Both the position numbers and the translations under genes were made by a program. Below are positions 7,332-12,434 of a stretch of 12,434 nt of DNA, one piece after another. Source of the DNA: Methanoregula sp. UBA154 (GTDB taxonomy: Archaea > Halobacteriota > Methanomicrobia > Methanomicrobiales > Methanospirillaceae); contig DAPW01000030.1 in the NCBI GenBank assembly GCA_002502245.1, positions 1,893 to 14,326 on the forward strand. The letters run 5' to 3'. The notes beneath the pieces were generated by a model. It ran no database searches, was not told the origin of the DNA, and worked only from the letters and a program-made list of their open reading frames with translations. How positions within the stretch are numbered: the stretch's first letter is position 1; the number at the start of each line of letters is the position of its first letter.

Positions 7332-7982
7332 ATGACAATAATTCGTAACATTGCCCTTTTTGTTGTGATTATTCTCATTATTTTGCTGATATCTCCCTTG
7401 GTTACTGCGTATGATAATAGTGAAAGGCAGTATATTGATGAAGGTCTGAGTTCTCTCAAGGCCGTCGATGCGAATGCAACAGCAGCCCTTGAATCTTTTG
7501 ACAAGGCAATCGCCATCAACCCCGATTCAGCTACCGCGTGGAGTTATCGCGGAAGTGCACTACTGAGTCTCGATCGATATTCAGAGGCGATCGATTCTTA
7601 CGATAAAGCGATTGCCATCAACCCCAATTACGCAGCAGCGTGGTATAACCGCGGAAACGCGTTAATGGAACTCGGCCGGTATGCAGAAGCAGCCCTGTCA
7701 TTTACGAAGGTACTCACCATAGACCCGGGTGATGGTATGGCGAAAAAATCCTTGGAAAATGCGCTTCAAAAACAAATTCAGGCACAACAAACCTCAGCCA
7801 CTCCCATTCAACAACAAATCCCAATTACTCCATTTCCACAACAAACACTCACCACTCAGTTCCCTCAACAAACCCAACAGCAAACCAAAGCTACCCCGCT
7901 CTTGTTTGCACCCACAGGCGCAATCGTTCTGATGATTGGAATTGCAGTAGTGAGTCGGCGTCAGGATCCGACTCTAAAATAA
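7332..7982 (+). CDS. Exported TPR-repeat protein with C-terminal membrane anchor
   Basis: A 216-residue protein with an N-terminal hydrophobic segment (5-24) ending in LVTAYD, readable as a cleavable signal (cut near Ala26) or a membrane helix. Residues about 33-134 form three tetratricopeptide repeats; two carry the near-identical core FDKAIAINPDSATAWSYRG (56-74) and YDKAIAINPNYAAAWYNRG (90-108), and the third ends KVLTIDPGD. A Q/T/P-rich low-complexity linker (about 146-188) leads to a hydrophobic helix (189-207) followed by RR, a layout typical of surface proteins anchored at the C-terminus. TPRs usually bind protein partners; the partner is unknown. It follows the beta-helix lipoprotein on the same strand and could act with it, but nothing in the sequence proves this. 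AT-rich like its neighbours. The ATG at 7332 is the only start that preserves the signal segment. Confidence 0.85.
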   Translation: MTIIRNIALFVVIILIILLISPLVTAYDNSERQYIDEGLSSLKAVDANATAALESFDKAIAINPDSATAWSYRGSALLSLDRYSEAIDSYDKAIAINPNYAAAWYNRGNALMELGRYAEAALSFTKVLTIDPGDGMAKKSLENALQKQIQAQQTSATPIQQQIPITPFPQQTLTTQFPQQTQQQTKATPLLFAPTGAIVLMIGIAVVSRRQDPTLK

Positions 7983-8366
7983 ATAATTCTCAAGATAATT
8001 TTGTTATAATTATTTACATATCAATATTGCAATTAATGTCTGCCGTGCAAATTCAGAAAGCCTGGTGTACACACTCCCTGATGTGGCAGACCAGAGAAAC
8101 ACCGACAGAACGCAAATATGGCGATCAGTTTGGGCACTGTCTTTTTGCGGGTGTTCGATATTTGACGAAACAAATGTTACTGCACCCCGTCAATTGTCAG
8201 GGCAGCAACCGAGGTACCAGAACGAACCGGACGTGAACCATTTTGTACGATCGTCAAATGAAATACAAGAGTCCGGTTTTTTGAAAAAGGGGTTCTTGGG
8301 TTTTGTTACCGTTAAAATCTAATAATATTTGGCATGGTAAATTGTGTAGTCCTGAACTATGTCTCC
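7983..8366. other. Intergenic stretch, no recognised gene
   Basis: This 384-base stretch between the TPR gene and the convergent YQGGP lipoprotein gene has no recognisable gene. A GTG-started frame at 8065-8322 (85 codons) and an overlapping ATG frame at 8027-8236 exist on the + strand. Neither has a Shine-Dalgarno, a signal peptide or any familiar motif, so both are probably chance. The middle portion (about 8040-8250) is more GC-rich than its flanks, which could mark older, decayed sequence. The sequence near 8275-8290 contains a small T/A inverted repeat (TTTTTT-G-AAAAA) that may end transcription from either side. Confidence 0.4.
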
Positions 8367-8849
8367 TTAACGTGGCTCAAACATATTTGGGGTTGGGATA
8401 GTACGGTAATAAATCCCGCCGGATGTGCCGGGTGAATTTGTATCATCGAGTATTGTTTGTGTTGAACCATCATTAAAATGTCCAACAATAACCACATGTT
8501 CGTTAAATGTTGTAGTAGTAGTTTCTAGGGTTATTGTATCCCCGGGAGTATTGCCCAGTTTTTTTGATTGTTCAACTCCATTTACGGATGCTGTAGAATA
8601 GAGTAACATATCGGCATCCGGTCCTCCTTGATAAGTTATGATAATATTTTTGTCTTGCTTTTGAGCGGTGACCACCACTACATATTGTGGTTGGCCTGAA
8701 GTTTGTTGCACGACAGGAGATGGTGTTAGTTGTTCCGTTTGTATTGGTTGTTGTACCTCCATACCGGACTGTCCCGGTTGTGAACACCCGGCTGTCAAAA
8801 GGCATGTAATACACACTGAAAATAAGAATAGATACAAAAGATGTCTCAT
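8367..8849 (-). CDS. YQGGP-motif lipoprotein, small
   Basis: A 160-residue secreted lipoprotein: hydrophobic signal with lipobox LLTAGC (lipid Cys22), a Q/P/T-rich tether to about residue 54, then a beta-rich domain. The motif ITYQGGPDADMLL (71-83), followed by a VNG turn, a TPGDTITLE strand and VVIVGHFNDGSTQTILDD (119-136), resembles the beta domain of archaeal type IV pilin-like secreted proteins (DUF1628-type), where I recall the pattern TYxGGxDA...VNG...DHVxVxGxFxDGxxQxIxD. Here it is attached to a lipoprotein signal rather than a pilin signal. A relative lies at 10742-11227. It is transcribed divergently from the beta-propeller gene at 9000, with 150 bases between starts and a shared MRH N-terminus. 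AT-rich. Function unknown; probably a cell-surface binding module. Confidence 0.83.
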   Translation of the reverse strand: MRHLLYLFLFSVCITCLLTAGCSQPGQSGMEVQQPIQTEQLTPSPVVQQTSGQPQYVVVVTAQKQDKNIIITYQGGPDADMLLYSTASVNGVEQSKKLGNTPGDTITLETTTTTFNEHVVIVGHFNDGSTQTILDDTNSPGTSGGIYYRTIPTPNMFEPR

Positions 8850-8872
8850 ACGTTTTAATTTTTTTTTATGTC

Positions 8873-8880
8873 AGTATATG
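8873..8880 (-). promoter_or_regulatory. Putative TATA box for the YQGGP lipoprotein gene
   Basis: On the minus strand the element reads CATATACT and is centred about 28 bases from the ATG at 8849, consistent with a leaderless or nearly leaderless transcript. A second AT-rich element (ATATAAAA on the minus strand, near 8893-8902) could instead give a leader of about 20 bases. No Shine-Dalgarno precedes the start. Confidence 0.3.
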
Positions 8881-8967
8881 CCTTTCTATAGGATTTTATA
8901 TCGTGTTATTCCGACAAGGTCCGTCTGACAGCCCCGTCCTTTCCCTCCGCAATTGTAAATAAGAGAC

Positions 8968-8975
8968 TTTATAAT
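8968..8975 (+). promoter_or_regulatory. TATA box for the beta-propeller gene, probably leaderless
   Basis: TTTATAAT is centred about 28 bases upstream of the ATG at 9000, so transcription should start within a few bases of the start codon. No ribosome binding site is visible. The sequence AATTGTAAAT just upstream (8951-8960) also occurs at 5481-5490 before the beta-helix gene, although there it lies downstream of the TATA box, so a shared regulatory role is uncertain. Confidence 0.45.
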
Positions 8976-8999
8976 TAGCCCAATTAAAACATTGAAATT

Positions 9000-10205
9000 A
9001 TGCGTCACTGGGTTGCGATATTGGGATTTTTTATTATTGTCTTGATTTTGGTTGCCGGATGTTCAAATGCACAATATGGAGCAGCGCGTGGATCAAACAG
9101 CCAGAATCCCGCTTCCGGAAATAATCAAATGACTGCTGCAGAAACCAAAGCTGTTCCGCTGTGGAGCTATGCTACAAAAAATCCGATCAACTCTGTTGCC
9201 ATTTCTGCTGATGGACAGTATGTGGCGGCAGGGTCTGGAGACGGATTTGGAACTATGATATCGTATTACTCACACGATGGGAAACTACTCTGGAATTATT
9301 CGAGTAATTTTAGCTGGGTTATCGGTATATCTTCAGACGGCCAGAAGGTGATTGTAAATGATCAGTGGAATATAGTTTATTTCTCACGAGAGGGTAAACG
9401 TCTCCTGGAATATCCAAAGGAAGGTGACAATTACCATTACGCGATATCTGCAGACGGGCAATATGTGTTTGCAACAGGATCATCCTATGATAACAGGTGT
9501 CACTATGTAAAAGGGGTAAACGGACGAGGCGCCGGGACAGTTTGCACTATTCCTTCCCTGATACATTTGTACGGGGATAAACTCCTCTGGAGTCAGGAAG
9601 TTAAGGAAGATATGGCGGGCGTTGCCATGTCTGCAGACGGGCAATATATGGCTACCGGGAAAAACAAGGTGTATTATTTCTCACGTGCGGGTAACCTGCT
9701 CTGGAGCAGGGAAGTTGAAGCGGAAATGGCTGACGTTGCCATGTCAGCAGATGGACAGCATGTTGTTGCAGGGACTCAGGGAGCAGCAGGCGAGGTTTAT
9801 TATTTTTCACAGGATGGCAGACTGCTCTGGAATTATGCTACAAAAAATCCGATTACTTCTATTGACCTGTCTGCAGACGGGCAATATGTTGTTGCAGGGA
9901 CTCAGGGAGCAATAGGCGAGGTGTATTATTTTTCACAGGATGGCAGACTGCTCTGGAATCAGAAAACGGCAAACGGGGAGAACATTGTAGATATATCTGC
10001 AGACGGGCAGTATGTAGTTGCAAGGACTTTTGCCAAGACGTTTTATTTCTCGCACGACGGGACACTGCTCTGGAGTCAGTTAGCGGGAGGCACTTTTGCG
10101 ACTAATCCTGAATCCATTGCGATATCTTCAAACGGGCAGAATGTGGTTCTGGGTTCTCATGCGGCGTACGGAGACAGTAAGGTATATTTCTTCTCGCGTG
10201 ATTAG
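9000..10205 (+). CDS. Beta-propeller lipoprotein with eight SADGQ/LLW repeats
   Basis: A 401-residue exported lipoprotein with signal and lipobox LVAGC (lipid Cys21) and an N/S/Q-rich tether. From about residue 52 it consists of propeller blades with the pattern xxISADGQYVVAG...VYYFSxDGxLLW, of the WD40/PQQ-like class. The SxDGQ or SNGQ strand occurs eight times (starting near residues 69, 111, 150, 211, 249, 291, 333, 377), and LLW or an equivalent strand precedes each new blade. The first partial strand (PLWSYATKNPINS) and the final VYFFSRD could close the ring. Blade three has a longer insert (about 161-192) with Cys167 and Cys182 that could form a disulphide. Two neighbouring blades are nearly identical at DNA level. 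No catalytic or cofactor residues are recognised; a surface binding role is inferred. The start at 9000 preserves the signal and fits the TATA spacing. Confidence 0.87.
   Translation: MRHWVAILGFFIIVLILVAGCSNAQYGAARGSNSQNPASGNNQMTAAETKAVPLWSYATKNPINSVAISADGQYVAAGSGDGFGTMISYYSHDGKLLWNYSSNFSWVIGISSDGQKVIVNDQWNIVYFSREGKRLLEYPKEGDNYHYAISADGQYVFATGSSYDNRCHYVKGVNGRGAGTVCTIPSLIHLYGDKLLWSQEVKEDMAGVAMSADGQYMATGKNKVYYFSRAGNLLWSREVEAEMADVAMSADGQHVVAGTQGAAGEVYYFSQDGRLLWNYATKNPITSIDLSADGQYVVAGTQGAIGEVYYFSQDGRLLWNQKTANGENIVDISADGQYVVARTFAKTFYFSHDGTLLWSQLAGGTFATNPESIAISSNGQNVVLGSHAAYGDSKVYFFSRD
9761..9959 (+). repeat. Two near-identical 73-base blade repeats, period 126 bases
   Basis: Bases 9761-9833 and 9887-9959 match at 70 of 73 positions, with differences near 9786-9787 and 9797. 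The offset of 126 bases equals 42 codons, one propeller blade. A related shorter match (TATGCTACAAAAAATCCGAT) occurs at 9168-9187 and again near 9834. The pattern indicates recent duplication or conversion of blade units inside the gene at 9000-10205. Confidence 0.9.
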
Positions 10206-10251
10206 CCATTCGCACAATACCCTGAGCATCAGCCAACGTAAACCCGAATAA

Positions 10252-10258
10252 TTTTTTT
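10252..10258 (+). terminator. T-tract terminator after the propeller gene
   Basis: Seven T bases lie 47 bases after the stop codon of the propeller gene, followed by further T-rich sequence. This fits an archaeal U-tract terminator. No strong hairpin precedes it. Confidence 0.4.
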
Positions 10259-10471
10259 ACTTTTAAACTTCCTCAATGAGAATTAAATTGATTCAAATAT
10301 GAGGCTGGGCAGTCTTTTCATTTGACAAACCGGACATATCCTACCGCAGGGTATGAAGTCTGGTTTTACTCTTTTATGCAATCTCACCATTTTTGGTCTC
10401 TTGTCTTTTGGGTGATCTGAATTTTCGCAAAACTGGGTGCGGAGCTATAGATCCCTTTTTTGTCATCGATA

Positions 10472-10489
10472 GATAGTGGACACACTATC
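10472..10489. repeat. Perfect inverted repeat GATAGTG-GACA-CACTATC
   Basis: Seven-base arms (10472-10478 and 10483-10489) are separated by four bases. It could be an operator-like palindrome or a short hairpin. One arm with two following bases recurs as GATAGTGGA at 10594-10602. No gene start lies close by, so a regulatory role is only a guess. Confidence 0.45.
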
Positions 10490-10726
10490 AATCTAAATGA
10501 AACCAATCGGACGCTGAATTAAAGTAATTTACGAGAGGATAAAAGAACAATAAGAACATCCGGGGCAACAGATAACTTTGTCTTTTTGTATCTGATAGTG
10601 GATTTGGTGAGTGTCAAAAGCGGCGAGTGAAGAACGAAAGATTGGCAAACCTCAAATAAGGTCTTATAATATTGAGAGAGAAATATAAACTTTTAAAATT
10701 TTGTATCATGTTGAGAGTATTTCTTT

Positions 10727-10733
10727 AAAAAAA
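10727..10733 (-). terminator. T-tract terminator after the GC-rich YQGGP lipoprotein gene
   Basis: On the minus strand seven T bases occur about nine bases after the stop codon of the gene ending at 10742. This position and composition fit an archaeal terminator. Confidence 0.45.
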
Positions 10734-10741
10734 TATTCATC

Positions 10742-11227
10742 TTAGTAATACATCCCGGCAACCACGTACTCGTCCATCACCTTGTAGCGGAAGCCGGCAG
10801 AAGTGACGAACACCTCGCACCGGTCCGGCTGCCGCGTTCCCGGCGCAACAATTTCATTGCCGGGGATGGGTTTCCTGCCATCGCTCATGACATATTCCCC
10901 GTACTCCGTTTCCGATGTATACACCCGCATCCAGACCCGGGTGAGGACGATCTCTCCCGGCCCGCCCTGGTACAGGAGGTGGATCTCCGAAGTCGGGCGG
11001 TCCTTCGTGAGCACCAGGGAGACCTGCCGTTCCGCCGGTAATGCCCGTACCCGTTCCGTTGTCGGGACGGGCAGGGGGGTTGGTACGGTTTCGGGTGCGG
11101 TTACGGGGAGCGTTGTCAGGGAGGTTGCCGGGGTTGCGGGGAGATCGGCGGGGGACCCGGTGCAGCCGGAAGAGAGGACACAGAGCAGGACTGCCAGCGC
11201 CATACTCAGGATTTGACGAGCATGCAT
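10742..11227 (-). CDS. YQGGP-motif lipoprotein, GC-rich relative
   Basis: A 161-residue secreted lipoprotein with signal MHARQILSMALAVLLCVLSS and lipobox LSSGC (lipid Cys22), then a T/P-rich tether (about 24-57) and a beta-rich domain. IHLLYQGGPGEIVLT (82-96) aligns with ITYQGGPDADMLL of the protein at 8367-8849, and the downstream PGNEIV and CEVFVTSAGFRYKVMDE segments match its PGDTIT and HVVIVGHFNDGSTQTILDD strands in order, so I infer common descent. The frame is open upstream to an ATG at 11404, but that start would place 59 uncharacteristic residues before the signal and enter aroD, so 11227 is preferred. Unlike its AT-rich relative it has the GC-rich codon use of the aro genes. It lies downstream of aroD on the same strand with a gap of 173 bases. 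Function unknown. Confidence 0.82.
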   Translation of the reverse strand: MHARQILSMALAVLLCVLSSGCTGSPADLPATPATSLTTLPVTAPETVPTPLPVPTTERVRALPAERQVSLVLTKDRPTSEIHLLYQGGPGEIVLTRVWMRVYTSETEYGEYVMSDGRKPIPGNEIVAPGTRQPDRCEVFVTSAGFRYKVMDEYVVAGMYY

Positions 11228-11276
11228 ATGCAGGAGGCTTGATGTTATCGGTATTTCTGGCTTTTCGTATGAGATC

Positions 11277-11297
11277 CTGCCGGCACCGCTCCGGCAG
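11277..11297 (-). other. GC-rich hairpin between aroD and the lipoprotein gene
   Basis: The arms CTGCCGG (11277-11283) and CCGGCAG (11291-11297) are perfect complements with a seven-base loop. It lies 50 bases upstream of the lipoprotein start and 104 bases after the aroD stop. It may be a transcript structure separating the two genes. No T-tract follows on the minus strand, so it is not a clear terminator. Confidence 0.35.
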
Positions 11298-11400
11298 TCC
11301 GCTCCCAAGATCGGCGCCGGCACATGAAACGGCAGGAAGCATTCCTCACGGGCGCAAGCGGCAATGGGTCCGGAAGGGCTCCGCTCTCTTCGCGGTGGTT

Positions 11401-12066
11401 TCACGTTTTTCCGGGGGGCGGATACTCCTGCTCCTGCCCGAAGAGGAGATGACGGAGGTGCACGAACTCCTCAACCGAGTACTGCCCGGCAGCAGTCGGC
11501 TTCCCGGTATGGCAGTACACGAACTCCGAGCCGAAGAGCGGGAGGATCGCCCGGGCAGCGCGGAACCGCGTGCCCATCACACCGGTACAGATCGGTTTTT
11601 TCGCAGCGCTCGTGAACGAGATGAGGTCGATGAGGTCGTCCTCGTCCTCCGGGGTAACGATGATCTTCGGGATGTCCCCGAATGCCCGGAGGTTCCGTTC
11701 CAGCTGGAAGAGTTCGGCAAGGGGGAGCATCCGTGCCTCGTGGCACGAGCTGATCACCTGTTTTCCCACCGCCCGGAGTGCGGGGGCGTGTGCGGAAAAC
11801 CGCTGCTCGCAATCAACATAATCCACCAGCGGGACGAGCGGGGATATTCTTTCCATCCACTCCTCCGCGTTCCCGAAATAGCTGCCGCCTTCCGGCGCAG
11901 AGCGGAGGGTGGCGATGATCGGGAGGGTAACCGCTTCCCGGCAGCGCCGGGCATGCTCCGGAAGATCATCCGTGAAGAGGTCGAGCCGGAGCTCGATGAT
12001 ATCAGCGCCCTGCTCCTGTGCCATGGCCGCGTGGGACGGATCGGTCAGCGCTGCAATGATCTTCAT
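11401..12066 (-). CDS. aroD: 3-dehydroquinate dehydratase, type I
   Basis: Dehydrates 3-dehydroquinate to 3-dehydroshikimate, the substrate for the AroE half of the fusion at 2590-3981. The 221-residue length is normal for archaeal type I enzymes. Visible motifs are ELRLDLF at 25-31, ATLRS near 52-56, the catalytic His109 in SSCHEA, the Schiff-base Lys134 in IPKIIVTP, MGTRFRAAR at 164-172 and the C-terminal GKPTAAGQYSVEE (188-200) with Gln195. The C-terminal tail after 205 is short. The ATG at 12066 has no strong Shine-Dalgarno; a nearby upstream ATG (12076) is out of frame. The gene faces the aro operon from 6.4 kb away across AT-rich sequence, so it must have its own promoter. It is GC-rich like the operon. 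Confidence 0.95.
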   Translation of the reverse strand: MKIIAALTDPSHAAMAQEQGADIIELRLDLFTDDLPEHARRCREAVTLPIIATLRSAPEGGSYFGNAEEWMERISPLVPLVDYVDCEQRFSAHAPALRAVGKQVISSCHEARMLPLAELFQLERNLRAFGDIPKIIVTPEDEDDLIDLISFTSAAKKPICTGVMGTRFRAARAILPLFGSEFVYCHTGKPTAAGQYSVEEFVHLRHLLFGQEQEYPPPGKT

Positions 12067-12156
12067 TTCGTACCATCTCTTGTCCCTTGTCCCAGAAAAG
12101 GGTACCGGCCGGTCCCGGTCGTCCTGCAGGACTGCAGGGTTGCTGTGGAATTGATG

Positions 12157-12176
12157 ATGGGGGTTGATACCCCCAT
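12157..12176. repeat. Perfect inverted repeat ATGGGGGT-TGAT-ACCCCCAT
   Basis: Eight-base perfect arms flank a four-base loop, centred about 100 bases upstream of the aroD start. It could be an operator for a dimeric regulator or a hairpin in the aroD leader if transcription begins near 12215. The run of five G and five C bases would form a stable stem. Confidence 0.6.
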
Positions 12177-12196
12177 ACCCCCGATTATGACAGGTG

Positions 12197-12228
12197 CCGC
12201 CGCTCCCGAAGGGGCGCCCCCGCGGCGG
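12197..12228. repeat. Nested GC-rich palindrome upstream of aroD
   Basis: The outer arms CCGCCGC (12197-12203) and GCGGCGG (12222-12228) enclose the perfect ten-base palindrome GGGGCGCCCC (12211-12220). A partial copy, CCGCCGCGGGGCGCCC, appears at 12403-12418. It may be a regulatory hairpin or a small dispersed element; a second full copy would be needed to tell. Confidence 0.5.
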
Positions 12229-12240
12229 ATCAATGACTGA

Positions 12241-12248
12241 TATTTAAA
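12241..12248. promoter_or_regulatory. TATA-like box that could serve either strand
   Basis: Read on the + strand this is TATTTAAA followed by more A bases. Read on the minus strand the overlapping sequence is TTTAAATA, the textbook archaeal TATA consensus. On the + strand transcription would start near 12271, just before a Shine-Dalgarno and ATG at 12290. On the minus strand it would start near 12215 and give aroD a leader of about 150 bases containing the inverted repeats. Confidence 0.45.
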
Positions 12249-12289
12249 AAAAACACCGAACCGCCCCGCCGTGCCCCGGAGGGGCCCTG

Positions 12290-12337
12290 ATGCGGGGGAC
12301 CATCGTAATCTTCACATTCTTTTGCCGATTTTCGTAG
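12290..12337 (+). CDS. Possible 15-residue Phe-rich leader peptide
   Basis: The frame reads MRGTIVIFTFFCRFS then TAG, with four Phe in fifteen residues. A GGAGGGG element at 12278-12284 ends five bases before the ATG and is itself inside a small hairpin (GCCCC-GGA-GGGGC, 12273-12285). A TATA-like box at 12241 has suitable spacing. Two bases after the stop comes a stem-loop (12340-12355), and another ATG follows at 12359. This order resembles a leader-peptide attenuator as known from bacterial Phe operons. Such control is not established in archaea, and a 15-codon frame can arise by chance, so confidence is low. Confidence 0.2.
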   Translation: MRGTIVIFTFFCRFS

Positions 12338-12358
12338 TCCGGGTGCGAACGCCCGTTC

Positions 12359-12434
12359 ATGTGCGGTTCTACAGAGCAAAAATATGCAGAATGGTCACTG
12401 GTCCGCCGCGGGGCGCCCTACCGGGGGCAGCGGC
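12359..12434 (+). CDS. Possible start of an unidentified gene, cut by window end
   Basis: An ATG opens a frame of at least 25 codons (MCGSTEQKYAEWSLVRRG...) that runs off the window. The nearest upstream in-frame stop is the TAG at 12335. No Shine-Dalgarno is evident, although a stem-loop at 12340-12355 lies just upstream. Too little is visible to name a family. Confidence 0.2.
   Translation, partial: MCGSTEQKYAEWSLVRRGAPYRGQR

Larger units (their letters stand above)
10206..10741. other. AT-rich intergenic stretch of 536 bases
   Basis: No convincing gene is present between the convergent propeller and GC-rich lipoprotein genes. It holds T-tract terminators at both edges, an inverted repeat at 10472-10489, and a repeat of GATAGTGGA (10472-10480 and 10594-10602). 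On the minus strand a 35-codon frame (10390 down to 10283) encodes a peptide containing PCGRICPVC; it is open further upstream to a stop near 10443. It has no visible ribosome binding site. The AT content rises toward 10740, just before composition switches to GC-rich. Confidence 0.4.

Noticed and set aside
9168..9959. CRISPR-like repeats
   Set aside because: The repeats are in frame with the propeller blades, spaced by whole codons, and lie inside a coding gene with a continuous reading frame.
10283..10390. Radical SAM enzyme suggested by the CX3CX2C motif
   Set aside because: The frame is only 35 codons and lacks any other radical SAM feature. It is kept only as a low-interest micro-frame.
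11228..11404. Longer start for the GC-rich YQGGP lipoprotein at 11404
   Set aside because: It would bury the lipoprotein signal 59 residues into the protein and overlap the end of aroD. The start at 11227 places the lipobox Cys at residue 22.
11041..12240. A 399-codon + strand open frame across the aroD and lipoprotein region
   Set aside because: It runs antisense to aroD, which has clear catalytic motifs, and its product is Arg/Pro/Glu-rich without any recognisable domain. Long antisense frames are expected in GC-rich coding DNA.
12067..12434. tRNA or riboswitch in the right-hand intergenic stretch
   Set aside because: No acceptor, anticodon and T-arm set could be assembled, and no riboswitch core was recognised. 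The hairpins present are simple inverted repeats.

Overview
This looks like a chromosomal window from a methanogenic archaeon, most plausibly of the order Methanomicrobiales (Methanoregula or Methanosphaerula-like). That is inferred from three things: ATGA-coupled GC-rich housekeeping genes, AT-rich promoters with a TATA box about 22-40 bases from the ATG and little or no leader, and a set of lipobox surface proteins (beta-helix, TPR, beta-propeller, YQGGP proteins) of a kind I associate with that group. No rRNA, tRNA, CRISPR array or intact mobile element was seen.

Layout. Bases 1-4964 (GC-rich, + strand) carry an aromatic amino acid operon: 3' part of tyrA, pheA, aroA, a shikimate kinase-shikimate dehydrogenase fusion, and aroC. 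Each gene overlaps the next by 1 or 4 bases. Together they cover shikimate formation, phosphorylation, EPSP, chorismate, and the prephenate branches to Tyr and Phe. The missing early step, 3-dehydroquinate dehydratase (aroD), lies at 11401-12066 on the opposite strand.

Between aroC and aroD is a distinctly AT-rich stretch, about 5.2 to 10.74 kb, with long spacers and four genes for exported proteins: a 580-residue lipoprotein joining a beta-helix to an M50/site-2-protease-like membrane domain without catalytic residues (5502-7244), a TPR protein with membrane segments at both ends (7332-7982), a small YQGGP lipoprotein (8367-8849, - strand), and an eight-bladed beta-propeller lipoprotein (9000-10205). 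A GC-rich relative of the YQGGP lipoprotein (10742-11227, - strand) sits between this stretch and aroD. Remains of a possible degraded gene lie at the GC/AT boundary (5001-5447).

The right end (12067-12434) is GC-rich and mostly non-coding, with strong inverted repeats, a consensus TATA box, and a 15-codon Phe-rich open frame with promoter, Shine-Dalgarno and hairpin in an order resembling an attenuator; this is speculative. The most unusual items are the beta-helix/pseudo-protease fusion and the fused shikimate kinase-dehydrogenase with an altered substrate-binding serine.
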